Shown here: in pieces, positions 1 to 5,825 of the stretch
How the letters are laid out: the number at the start of each line of letters is the position of its first letter
Numbering within the stretch: the first letter of the stretch is position 1
Source of the DNA: an uncultured Actinomycetes bacterium
GTDB taxonomy: Bacteria; Actinomycetota; Thermoleophilia; Gaiellales; F1-60-MAGs149
Length of the DNA: 10,118 nt
Direction of reading: 5' to 3'
Assembly (NCBI GenBank): GCA_903873565.1
Contig: CAIQOY010000048.1
Span: 1 to 10,118, forward strand
The notes under the pieces: model-generated
The model's database searches: none
What the model was told of the DNA's origin: nothing
The model's input: the letters and a program-made list of their open reading frames with translations, nothing else
Made by a program: the position numbers and the translations under genes

Positions 1-354
1 GCCAACCGCCGCGGCGCGATCGCGTTCGCCGACGCCTGCGAGCGGGCGGGCCTGCGGCGCGTGATCGTGGTCGGGGGCAGCCCGGACATCCGCCGCGAGC
101 TGCCCGCACTCCTGGGCGACCGTCTCGACCTGCGCGTCGTCGACGGCACGGTGGCACGGCCCGGCCGCGACGTGCAGCGCGAGCTGGACGGTGCCGACCT
201 CGTGGTCCTGCTCGGCTCGACCGAGCTCAACCACACCGTCTCGGCGACCTGGGCAGGCCCCAAGACGGTGGCCACGCAGACGCGCGGCATCGGCGCGTTC
301 CTGCTCGAGGCGGCGGCGAAGGTCGCCGATCGGGCGAGCCGCGCTGGACGCTGA
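1..354 (+). CDS. C-terminal fragment of a small Rossmann-like domain protein (DUF2325-like, tentative)
   Basis: The frame is open from the first base of the window to the TGA at 352-354, so this is the 3' end of a gene that begins upstream; 117 codons are visible. An internal GTG at 61 is possible as a start, but the frame is equally protein-like before it (alternating Ala/Arg helix then a beta strand), so I treat the gene as truncated by the window edge. The fragment has a beta strand plus glycine turn (VIVVGGS), a strand ending in VVDGT, a further strand ADLVVLLGS followed by ELNH, and a closing segment with TRGIG. This GG / DG / hydrophobic strand / H / RG order resembles DUF2325-type domains, whose function is unknown. 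The assignment is by eye and weak. A 42-base gap separates it from the amine oxidase gene, and nothing links it to the microcompartment genes. Confidence 0.6.
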   Translation, partial: ANRRGAIAFADACERAGLRRVIVVGGSPDIRRELPALLGDRLDLRVVDGTVARPGRDVQRELDGADLVVLLGSTELNHTVSATWAGPKTVATQTRGIGAFLLEAAAKVADRASRAGR

Positions 355-373
355 CCCCCGCCGCCGGTAGCCT
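345..373 (+). promoter_or_regulatory. weak promoter candidate upstream of the amine oxidase gene
   Basis: TGGACG (345-350) matches the sigma-70-type -35 TTGACA at four of six positions. It is followed after 17 bases by TAGCCT (368-373), which fits the TANNNT form of actinobacterial -10 boxes. The candidate straddles the stop codon of the upstream gene and would start transcription just before the hairpin at 371-388. Such matches are easy to find by chance, so this is only a suggestion. Confidence 0.2.
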
Positions 374-388
374 GACGCCGCGGTCAGG
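371..388 (+). promoter_or_regulatory. perfect 6-bp inverted repeat overlapping the Shine-Dalgarno of the amine oxidase gene
   Basis: CCTGAC (371-376) and GTCAGG (383-388) are exact reverse complements separated by the 6-base loop GCCGCG. The 3' arm runs into the AGGAGGAG Shine-Dalgarno at 386-393, ahead of the GTG start at 397. As RNA, the hairpin would pair the first bases of the ribosome binding site; as DNA, it could be a short operator. Short GC-rich inverted repeats are common in such genomes, so the regulatory role is inference. Confidence 0.35.
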
Positions 389-396
389 AGGAGCGG

Positions 397-1680
397 GTGC
401 ACGACGTCATCGTCATCGGAGCGGGCTTCGCGGGCTGCGCCGCCGCACGCGAGGTGCGCCGCGCGGGCCGCGAGCCCCTGATCCTCGAGGCCCGCGACCG
501 GATCGGCGGGCGCACCTGGACGGACGACTGGGACGGCCAGCGCTTCGAGCGCGGCGGCAACTACTTCCACTGGTTCCAGCCGCACCTGTGGACCGAGGTG
601 GTGGCCGCCGGCGTCACCCCGCTGATGCCCCCCTACGGCGACCGGGTGCACTGGACGGTCGGCGAGGAGATCCGCACGGGCTCGCGCGCGGAGCGCGAGG
701 CGCTCAACGAGTCCGCCTGGGACAAGTACTGCGCGGGCTCGTGGGAGATCCTGCCCCAGCCGCACGCCCCGCTGGCGGACGCCAACCGGATCGGCCGCCT
801 CGACGGCATGACGATCCAGGAGCGGATCGACGAGCTCGACCTGACCGACGACGAGCGCGCGCTCCTGATGGTGGAGTGCCAGGGCGTGGCCAGCGGGCAC
901 CTCGACGACGCCGGCGCGCTGTCGGTCGTGCGCTGGCACGCGCTGTCCGGCCACTCGCTGGCCCTCACGCAGGAGACGGCGGGCGGCTACACGATCGCCG
1001 AGGGCACGATCGCGTTCCTGCAGCCGATCCTCGACGCCGCGGCCTGCGAGCTGCGGCTCGAGGCGCCGGTCGAGGCCGTCGAGCAGGAGGGCGACCGCGT
1101 GGTCGTCACGCTGCGCTCCGGCGAGGCCCTGCCGGCCCGGGCCTGCGTGGTCACGGCGCCCCTCAACGCGCTCGGGTCGATCCGCTTCGAGCCCGGCCTC
1201 AGCGAGGGCAAGCGGGCCGGCATCGCCCTCGGCCAGGCCGGCCTCGGCAGCAAGGTGATGCTGAGGGTGCGCACGACCGGCGGCCCGGTGGCGGGCATGC
1301 ACCCGGACCACCCCTTCGGCTTCATCAGCACGATCTTCGACCTGCCCGGCGACGAGCAGATCCTCGTCTGCTTCGGCAACGACGGCGCGGCCATCCGGCA
1401 CGGCGACCTCGCCTGGGCGCAGCGCGAGCTCGACCGCGTGGTGCCCGGCTGCGAGGTGATCGGCATGAACTGCCACGACTGGCTCGGCGACGAGTGGTCC
1501 CGGGGCACCTGGGGCATCCACCGGCCCGGCTGGTACGCGCACCACCACGCCGAGATGCAGCGCCCCGAGGGCCGCGTGATCCTGGCGAACTCGGACTTCG
1601 CCGACGGCTGGGCGGGCTTCGTGGACGGCGCGCTCGAGTCGGGCAAGCGCGGCGGCGCCTGGGCCGCCGCCGCCGCCTAG
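397..1680 (+). CDS. FAD-dependent amine oxidase (flavin monoamine oxidase family)
   Basis: Predicted cytosolic 427-residue flavoenzyme that oxidises an amine to an imine/aldehyde with release of ammonia and hydrogen peroxide. The N-terminal dinucleotide-binding motif is GAGFAG (residues 8-13), with the ribose-binding acid at E31 and the following RIGGRTW (35-41) of the family. VVTAPLNALG (251-260) matches the usual VxxTxPxxxL stretch. K286 in GSKVML sits where monoamine oxidases carry the conserved flavin-contacting lysine. The C-terminal GWAGFVDGALESGKR (404-418) is the classical flavin-capping motif. No cysteine is present near that motif, so FAD is probably non-covalent. The GTG start is supported by AGGAGGAG at 386-393. 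There is no signal peptide or membrane anchor. The protein ends in an alanine run (423-427) from GCC repeats. Its substrate is unknown. It lies just upstream of the amino-alcohol microcompartment operon but is separated from it by a 149-base control region, so it may be a separate unit. Confidence 0.85.
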   Translation: MHDVIVIGAGFAGCAAAREVRRAGREPLILEARDRIGGRTWTDDWDGQRFERGGNYFHWFQPHLWTEVVAAGVTPLMPPYGDRVHWTVGEEIRTGSRAEREALNESAWDKYCAGSWEILPQPHAPLADANRIGRLDGMTIQERIDELDLTDDERALLMVECQGVASGHLDDAGALSVVRWHALSGHSLALTQETAGGYTIAEGTIAFLQPILDAAACELRLEAPVEAVEQEGDRVVVTLRSGEALPARACVVTAPLNALGSIRFEPGLSEGKRAGIALGQAGLGSKVMLRVRTTGGPVAGMHPDHPFGFISTIFDLPGDEQILVCFGNDGAAIRHGDLAWAQRELDRVVPGCEVIGMNCHDWLGDEWSRGTWGIHRPGWYAHHHAEMQRPEGRVILANSDFADGWAGFVDGALESGKRGGAWAAAAA

Positions 1681-1719
1681 CCGGACGTCGAGGGCGGCCC
1701 GGGGAGATCGACCCATTTG

Positions 1720-1732
1720 GGCCGTTTCGGCC
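1720..1732 (+). repeat. short inverted repeat after the amine oxidase gene
   Basis: GGCCG (1720-1724) and CGGCC (1728-1732) form a perfect 5-bp stem around a TTT loop, 40 bases after the amine oxidase stop codon. There is no U-tract after it, so it is not a convincing intrinsic terminator. A related stretch, GGTTCGGCC at 1797-1805, recurs near the next start codon. Function unknown. Confidence 0.25.
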
Positions 1733-1748
1733 TGCCAATGGTTTGATT

Positions 1749-1758
1749 TGGTGAACCA
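1749..1758 (+). promoter_or_regulatory. small dyad TGGT-GA-ACCA, possible regulator half-site pair
   Basis: TGGT (1749-1752) and ACCA (1755-1758) are inverted around GA. The arms are the same as the outer arms of the TGGTCTAGACCA site bound by the GntR/HutC regulator DasR, but the spacing here is two bases rather than four. Its centre lies 20 bases (about two helical turns) upstream of the centre of the 26-base palindrome at 1761-1786. Binding by the GntR protein encoded at 8873-9652 is inference. Confidence 0.3.
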
Positions 1759-1760
1759 GT

Positions 1761-1786
1761 GCAGACCGATTTGCAATTTGGTCTGC
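1761..1786 (+). promoter_or_regulatory. 26-base imperfect palindrome, probable operator of the microcompartment operon
   Basis: GCAGACC (1761-1767) and GGTCTGC (1780-1786) are perfect 7-bp inverted arms. Pairing continues inward with two mismatches, giving 10 of 12 symmetric positions around a central GC. The element lies in the only AT-rich stretch of the window, 44 bases upstream of the ATG at 1830, and overlaps the best -35 candidate. That position suits repression by a dimeric regulator. The obvious candidate is the GntR/UTRA protein at the end of the same cluster. The arms contain AGACC/GGTCT, which resemble half-sites of some HutC-type operators but in everted order, so the strict GT-N-TA-N-AC consensus is not met. 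Formation of an RNA hairpin is an alternative reading. Confidence 0.5.
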
Positions 1787-1799
1787 TATTCGGTACGGT
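1771..1799 (+). promoter_or_regulatory. candidate promoter of the microcompartment operon
   Basis: TTGCAA (1771-1776) agrees with TTGACA at four of six positions and is followed after exactly 17 bases by TACGGT (1794-1799), a TANNNT-type -10. Transcription would begin near 1806, leaving a leader of about 24 bases with the Shine-Dalgarno AAGGAG (1814-1819) ahead of the ATG at 1830. The -35 lies inside the palindrome at 1761-1786, which fits a repressor-controlled promoter. The -10 match is weak, so this rests mainly on spacing and context. Confidence 0.35.
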
Positions 1800-1829
1800 T
1801 CGGCCGTCCAGCGAAGGAGCGACCCCCGG

Positions 1830-3122
1830 ATGTACGACTACGGGTTCTTCTCGTACGAGTCGAAAGAGGACATGCTGGAGCGCTCGCGGGCGTTCTGGAA
1901 CCCCGACAAGACCGACTTCTGGCAGGACGCCGGGATCGACCTCGTCATCGACCGCCGCGAGGGCTACCTGTTCTGGGACATGGCCGGCCGCCGGCTGATC
2001 GACCTGCACCTCAACGGCGGCACGTACAACCTCGGCCACCGCAACCCGGAGCTGATCGCCACGCTCGAGCAGGCGATGCAGCACTTCGACATCGGCAACC
2101 ACCACTTCCCGGCGCTCGCGCGCACCGCGCTCGCCGAGGCGCTGGTCAAGTCCGCCAGCCCGAACATGCGCCGCGTGATCTACGGCTCGGGCGGCGGCGA
2201 GGCGATCGACATCGCCCTTAAGACGGCCCGCCACACGAAGCAGCGCCGCAAGATCGTCTCGATCATCAAGGCCTACCACGGCCACACGGGCGTCGCGGTC
2301 GGCACGGGCGACGAGCGCTTCTCGAAGCTGTTCCTGTCGGACCACCCCGAGGAGTTCGTCCAGGTCCCGTTCAACGACCTCAACGCGATGGAGGACGCGC
2401 TCAGGGCGCGCGACGTCGCCGCCGTGATCATGGAGACGATCCCGGCCACCTACGGCTTCCCGCTCCCCGCGCCCGGCTACCTGCAGGCCGTCAAGCGGCT
2501 CTGCGAGGAGTACGACACCCTCTACATCGCCGACGAGGTCCAGACGGGCCTGATGCGCACGGGCGAGATGTGGGGCATCTCCAAGTCCGGCGTCGAGCCC
2601 GACATCATGGTCATCGGCAAGGGCATCACGGGCGGCATGTACCCGATCGCCTGCACCGTGGTCTCCGAGGAGTGCTCGGCCTGGCTCAAGGAGGACGGCT
2701 TCGGCCACATCTCCACGGGCGGCGGCGCCGAGCTCGGCTGCGTGGTCAGCCTCAAGGTGCTCGAGATCTGCGGCCGCCCCGAGGTGCGCTCGATGGTGCA
2801 CTACATCGCGGAGCGCTTCCAGCAGGGCCTGCGCCAGATCCAGGAGATCTACCCCGACTGGTTCGTCGGCATCCGCCAGGACGGCGTCGTGATGGGCCTC
2901 GAGTTCAACCACCCCGTCGGCGCCAAGATCGTCATGAAGCACCTCTACGCGCACGGCGTCTGGGCGATCTTCTCGACCCTCGACCCGCGCATCCTGCAGT
3001 TCAAGCCCGGCATCCTGCTCGGCCCGGAGCTGGTCGACGAGATCCTCGACCGCACCGAGGTCGCGATCGGCAAGGCCTACGCCGAGGTCCGCTCCGGCTC
3101 CCGCGAGGCGGTGCCCGCGTGA
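1830..3122 (+). CDS. class-III aminotransferase-fold PLP enzyme, probable amino-alcohol-phosphate phospho-lyase
   Basis: PLP enzyme of 430 residues, normal length for class-III (subgroup II) aminotransferases. The catalytic lysine is K264 in MVIGKGITGG. D235 in YIADEVQTG would contact the pyridine nitrogen. The phosphate-binding region SGGGEAIDIAL (120-130) and the aromatic stacking motif AYHGHTG (148-154) are intact. Family knowledge: this fold includes true transaminases and also lyases acting on phosphorylated amino alcohols, such as ethanolamine-phosphate phospho-lyase. Because the same operon has an APH-fold kinase (7067-8062) and an aldehyde dehydrogenase, I infer that it eliminates phosphate and ammonia from a phosphorylated amino alcohol (for example 1-amino-2-propanol phosphate) to give an aldehyde. 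A conventional transaminase role is the alternative. It has no obvious encapsulation peptide. Start: ATG with AAGGAG 10 bases upstream. It is the first gene of the operon, and its TGA overlaps the next start. Confidence 0.88.
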   Translation: MYDYGFFSYESKEDMLERSRAFWNPDKTDFWQDAGIDLVIDRREGYLFWDMAGRRLIDLHLNGGTYNLGHRNPELIATLEQAMQHFDIGNHHFPALARTALAEALVKSASPNMRRVIYGSGGGEAIDIALKTARHTKQRRKIVSIIKAYHGHTGVAVGTGDERFSKLFLSDHPEEFVQVPFNDLNAMEDALRARDVAAVIMETIPATYGFPLPAPGYLQAVKRLCEEYDTLYIADEVQTGLMRTGEMWGISKSGVEPDIMVIGKGITGGMYPIACTVVSEECSAWLKEDGFGHISTGGGAELGCVVSLKVLEICGRPEVRSMVHYIAERFQQGLRQIQEIYPDWFVGIRQDGVVMGLEFNHPVGAKIVMKHLYAHGVWAIFSTLDPRILQFKPGILLGPELVDEILDRTEVAIGKAYAEVRSGSREAVPA

Positions 3123-4642
3123 GCGTGATCGAGCTCTCCCACCGCGAGCCGCCGGGCGCCGCCCGCGCCGCGATGATGCTCCAGCGCGCCCACTGGGCCG
3201 CCGAGCTGTTCGCCCGCTACGACATCGAGCGCGTGCGCCGCATCCTCGACGCGGTCGCGGCCGCCGGGGAGGCCCACGCGGAGCGCTACGCCGAGTGGGC
3301 CGTCGAGGAGACGGGCATGGGCGTCGTCGAGCACAAGGTGATCAAGAACGTCGCCTGCTCGCGCGACCTCTGGGACCGCTACCGCGACCACGACTACGTC
3401 TCGCCGCGTATCCACGCCGACGACAAGGTGCTCGAGCTGCCCCGCCCCGCGGGCGTGATCTTCGCGCTGACCCCGACCACGAACCCGATCGCCACGGTCT
3501 ACTTCAAGGTGCTGCTGGCGCTGATGACGCGCAACGCGATCGTCGTCAGCCCCCACCCCGGCGCCAAGGCCGTCTGCGCCGACGCGGTCCGCGTGCTGTC
3601 GGACGCCGCGGTCGCGGCGGGCGCCCCCGACGGCTGCATCCAGGTCGTCGAGGAGCCCTCGATCCCGCTGATCGAGGCGCTGATGACGGACCAGACGACC
3701 GACGTGATCGTCGCCACCGGCGGCAACGCCGTCGTGCGCGCCGCCTACCGCTCGGGCAACCCCGCGATCGGGGTCGGCCCGGGGAACGTGCCGGCGTTCG
3801 TCGACGCCACCGCCGACGTCGCCGCCGCCGCGCGCGAGATCGTCGACTCGAAGTCCTTCGACAACTCGATCCTCTGCACCAACGAGAGCGCGATCATCGT
3901 CGAGGAGGAGGTCGCGGAGAAGCTGATCCGCGAGCTCGGCCGCGCCGGCGCCCACGTCTGCACGCCGGAGGAGGTCGAGCGGGTGCGCGAGCACCTGTTC
4001 CCCGACAACCGCATGCGGCTCGACCTGATCGGCAAGTCCGCGACCGTGCTCGCCGAGGAGGCCGGCCTCAAGGTGCCGGCCGCCACGCGCGTCCTCGTCG
4101 CGCCCTTCTCCCTGGTCGTGCCGGAGGAGCCGCTGGCCCGCGAGAAGCTGTTCCCGGTGCTCGGGCTCGTGCGCGTGCCCAACACGCGCGCCGGCATCTC
4201 GGCCGCGCAGGCGATGCTGCGCGCCACGGGCGCCGGCCACTCCGCCTCGATCCACTCGACGCGGGCCCAGACGATCATGGAGTACGGCGCCGCCGTGAAG
4301 GTGCTGCGCGTCACGGTGAACGTCGGCAACAGCCTCGGCTCGGCCGGCGTCCTCACCAACCTCGCCCCCACGATGACCATCGGCACGGGCTTCTACGGGC
4401 GCTCGTCGCTCGGCGAGAACCTCGAGCCGCGCCACCTCGTCAACTGGACGCGCGTCGCCTACAACGCCGACCGCTCCGTGCCGTTCGACGAGTTCGGCGG
4501 GATGCAGCCGTGGCGGCTCGAGGCGGCGGCCCCGGCCGCCCCCGCCGCGGAGCCCGCGCCCGCGACGCCCGAGACGGACGTCCTCCGCGAGGAGGTCCGC
4601 CGACTGATCCTCGAGGAGCTCAAGGAGCTGACCCGCCAGTGA
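3119..4642 (+). CDS. CoA-acylating-type aldehyde dehydrogenase with C-terminal encapsulation peptide (microcompartment cargo)
   Basis: Aldehyde dehydrogenase of 507 residues from the PduP/EutE/AdhE-like group, which convert an aldehyde, NAD+ and CoA to acyl-CoA and NADH. Visible motifs are TPTTNP (118-123), the glycine-rich GVGPGN (218-223), and the catalytic cysteine C253 in DNSILCTNES. No canonical Glu-Leu-Gly-Gly of the hydrolytic family is seen, as expected for the acylating group. The catalytic domain ends near residue 468. It is followed by an Ala/Pro-rich linker (469-484) and an amphipathic leucine-rich helix (487-505), the usual architecture of a cargo-targeting peptide. I infer that it detoxifies the aldehyde inside the shell. 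GTG at 3119 is chosen because it overlaps the upstream TGA (GTGA) and begins family-like sequence; GTG at 3125 is an alternative. The frame stays open far upstream, but only as a shadow of the aminotransferase. Its stop overlaps the next start. Confidence 0.9.
   Translation: MSVIELSHREPPGAARAAMMLQRAHWAAELFARYDIERVRRILDAVAAAGEAHAERYAEWAVEETGMGVVEHKVIKNVACSRDLWDRYRDHDYVSPRIHADDKVLELPRPAGVIFALTPTTNPIATVYFKVLLALMTRNAIVVSPHPGAKAVCADAVRVLSDAAVAAGAPDGCIQVVEEPSIPLIEALMTDQTTDVIVATGGNAVVRAAYRSGNPAIGVGPGNVPAFVDATADVAAAAREIVDSKSFDNSILCTNESAIIVEEEVAEKLIRELGRAGAHVCTPEEVERVREHLFPDNRMRLDLIGKSATVLAEEAGLKVPAATRVLVAPFSLVVPEEPLAREKLFPVLGLVRVPNTRAGISAAQAMLRATGAGHSASIHSTRAQTIMEYGAAVKVLRVTVNVGNSLGSAGVLTNLAPTMTIGTGFYGRSSLGENLEPRHLVNWTRVAYNADRSVPFDEFGGMQPWRLEAAAPAAPAAEPAPATPETDVLREEVRRLILEELKELTRQ
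4577..4639 (+). other. coding segment for the C-terminal encapsulation peptide of the aldehyde dehydrogenase
   Basis: These bases encode a 21-residue tail (487-507) with Leu/Val/Ile on one face and Arg/Glu/Lys on the other (VLREEVRRLILEELKEL). It is tethered to the enzyme by an Ala/Pro/Glu linker. Such tails bind shell proteins or nucleate the cargo core in other microcompartments. The role here is inferred from composition and position. Confidence 0.75.
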
Positions 4643-5256
4643 ACGACACCGCCGTCGAGCTCCGCTCCTGCATCTACCTCGACCAGCTGCAGCCGCAGAC
4701 GATGTGCTACCTCGGCTCCTGGATCAAGGGCCGGCTGCCGCGCGCCGGCATGGCCGCCCAGATCATCGAGGTCGCCCCCGGCCTCGACATCGAGGCCCTC
4801 ACCGACACGGCGCTCAAGCACGACCGCGTCGAGGCGGGCATCCTCTTCGTGGAGCGCACCTTCGGCTACCTCGAGATGCACTCGCAGTCGCCCGCCGCGG
4901 TCAAGTCCGCGACCAGCGCGGTCCTCGACGCCCTCGACCTGTCCGAGCAGGACTCGGTCAAGCCGAAGATCCTCGCCCGCAAGGTGATCAGCCGGGTCGA
5001 CGGCCAGCACGCCTTCCTGATCAACCGCAACAAGGTCGGCTCGATGCTCCTGCCCGGCGAGTCCCTGTTCGTGCTCGAGGTGCAGCCCGCCTCCTACGCG
5101 ATCCTCGCCACCAACGAGGCCGAGAAGGCCGCGCGCATCAAGGTCATCGACTACCGCATGATCGGCGCCACCGGCCGCGTCTACCTGTCCGGCGAGGAGG
5201 CCGACGTGCGCGCCGCGGGCGACGCGGCGGTCGCGGCCCTGGAGGCGATCCGGTGA
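4639..5256 (+). CDS. microcompartment shell protein BMC-T no. 1 (tandem BMC domains, trimer)
   Basis: Shell protein of 205 residues with two BMC domains that should assemble as a pseudohexameric trimer in the facets. An N-terminal extension (1-38) leads into domain 1 (about 39-100; AQIIEVAPGL ... GILFVERTFGYLEMHS). Domain 2 (about 142-204) reads LFVLEVQPASYAILATNEAE ... MIGATGRVYLSG. Both are in canonical strand order by eye. The connector carries QHAFLINRNK and SMLLPGES, nearly the same as in the second BMC-T (6390-7034), so the two are paralogues. The lengths of the connector and inter-domain region suit a gated or wider central pore, as proposed for other trimeric shell proteins, but the pore residues cannot be assigned without a model. 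The GTG start overlaps the aldehyde dehydrogenase stop (GTGA), and the stop overlaps the next GTG in the same way. Confidence 0.9.
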   Translation: MNDTAVELRSCIYLDQLQPQTMCYLGSWIKGRLPRAGMAAQIIEVAPGLDIEALTDTALKHDRVEAGILFVERTFGYLEMHSQSPAAVKSATSAVLDALDLSEQDSVKPKILARKVISRVDGQHAFLINRNKVGSMLLPGESLFVLEVQPASYAILATNEAEKAARIKVIDYRMIGATGRVYLSGEEADVRAAGDAAVAALEAIR

Positions 5257-5825
5257 GCGAGACGACCGGCACCGGCGAGATGCACGCCGCCCTCAAGACG
5301 GCGCTCCAGGAGCTCCTGCCCGAGATGCTGCGCGACCACGCGCACGGGCCCGGTCCGGTGCCGCAGGTGCCCGCGCCGCCCGTGGCGCAGACCCTGCGCC
5401 CCAGCACCTGGAACCCCGCCGACCAGGCGCCCGACCCCGCCGGCCGCACCGCCGCGCCCGCCCCGGACCCCGCGCCGGCCGCCGACGCGCGCGTCGAGCA
5501 CGTGCGGATCACGAGCGACCGCGACCTCGACGCCTTCGTGCGCGCCCTCGCGCACCGGCTCGAGAGCCCCGCCGAGCGGGCCGCCGTGATGGCGGGCCGC
5601 CTGCGCTTCTCGCTCGGCCACGGCCAGGCCGCCGCCCCCGCGGCGCCGGCCGCCGCGGGCGACGCGCACCGCGTCGAGCGCGGCGCCGTCACCGAGCGCA
5701 TCGTCGAGCGGGCCACCAAGGCCGGCGGCGTGCTCGTCCTCGGCCCCCGGGCCGTGCTGACGCCGATGGGCAAGGACCGCGCCCGGGCGCTCGGCGTCCG
5801 AATCGAGAGGGAGGCCTCATGCTGA
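5253..5825 (+). CDS. microcompartment-associated protein of unknown function, modular with Ala/Pro-rich linkers
   Basis: I do not recognise a named family for this 190-residue protein. Residues 9-29 form a predicted amphipathic helix (MHAALKTALQELLPEMLRD) followed by a long Pro/Ala-rich linker (about 31-78). Then comes a compact module around 80-122 (VEHVRITSDRDLDAFVRALA ... GRLRFSLG), a second Ala-rich linker (123-137), and a C-terminal module around 141-187 whose core is GPRAVLTPMGKDRARALGV. The last motif (GPxAVxTPxxxDxAxxxG) recalls short modules seen in some microcompartment accessory proteins; that is from memory, not a search. The helix-plus-linker start looks like an encapsulation peptide, so it may be cargo, a scaffold or an assembly factor. 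The GTG start overlaps the previous stop (GTGA). Its 3' end overlaps the BMC-P start by seven bases, so it is embedded among shell genes. It is almost free of aromatic residues apart from F and one W, and has one cysteine, at the C-terminus. Confidence 0.75.
   Translation: MSETTGTGEMHAALKTALQELLPEMLRDHAHGPGPVPQVPAPPVAQTLRPSTWNPADQAPDPAGRTAAPAPDPAPAADARVEHVRITSDRDLDAFVRALAHRLESPAERAAVMAGRLRFSLGHGQAAAPAAPAAAGDAHRVERGAVTERIVERATKAGGVLVLGPRAVLTPMGKDRARALGVRIEREASC

Noticed and set aside
1660..1680. GCC triplet run at the end of the amine oxidase gene as a functional repeat
   Set aside because: It simply encodes a C-terminal alanine run, which is common at protein ends in GC-rich genomes.
1651..1700. 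Intrinsic terminator after the amine oxidase gene
   Set aside because: Several GC-rich stems can be drawn (for example GGCGGC with GCCGCC), but they lie in coding sequence or lack a following T-run.
588..1754. 388-codon + strand frame inside the amine oxidase gene
   Set aside because: Arg/Pro/Gly-rich off-frame translation; the frame starting at 397 contains the flavin-binding motifs.
1677..2954. 425-codon open frame on the - strand opposite the PLP enzyme gene
   Set aside because: Composition is Asp/Val/Arg/His/Leu-rich low-complexity sequence typical of the antisense frame of GC-rich genes, and the + strand carries a complete enzyme with all catalytic motifs.
2570..3118. Upstream extension of the aldehyde dehydrogenase frame to an ATG at 2570
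   Set aside because: The extension is Arg/Gly/His/Pro-rich shadow of the PLP enzyme gene; family-like sequence begins at the GTG at 3119, which overlaps the upstream stop.
3077..4435. 452-codon open frame on the - strand opposite the aldehyde dehydrogenase gene
   Set aside because: Repetitive Gly/Ala/Arg/Asp/Val composition with no motif; it exists because GC-rich codons rarely give stops on the opposite strand.
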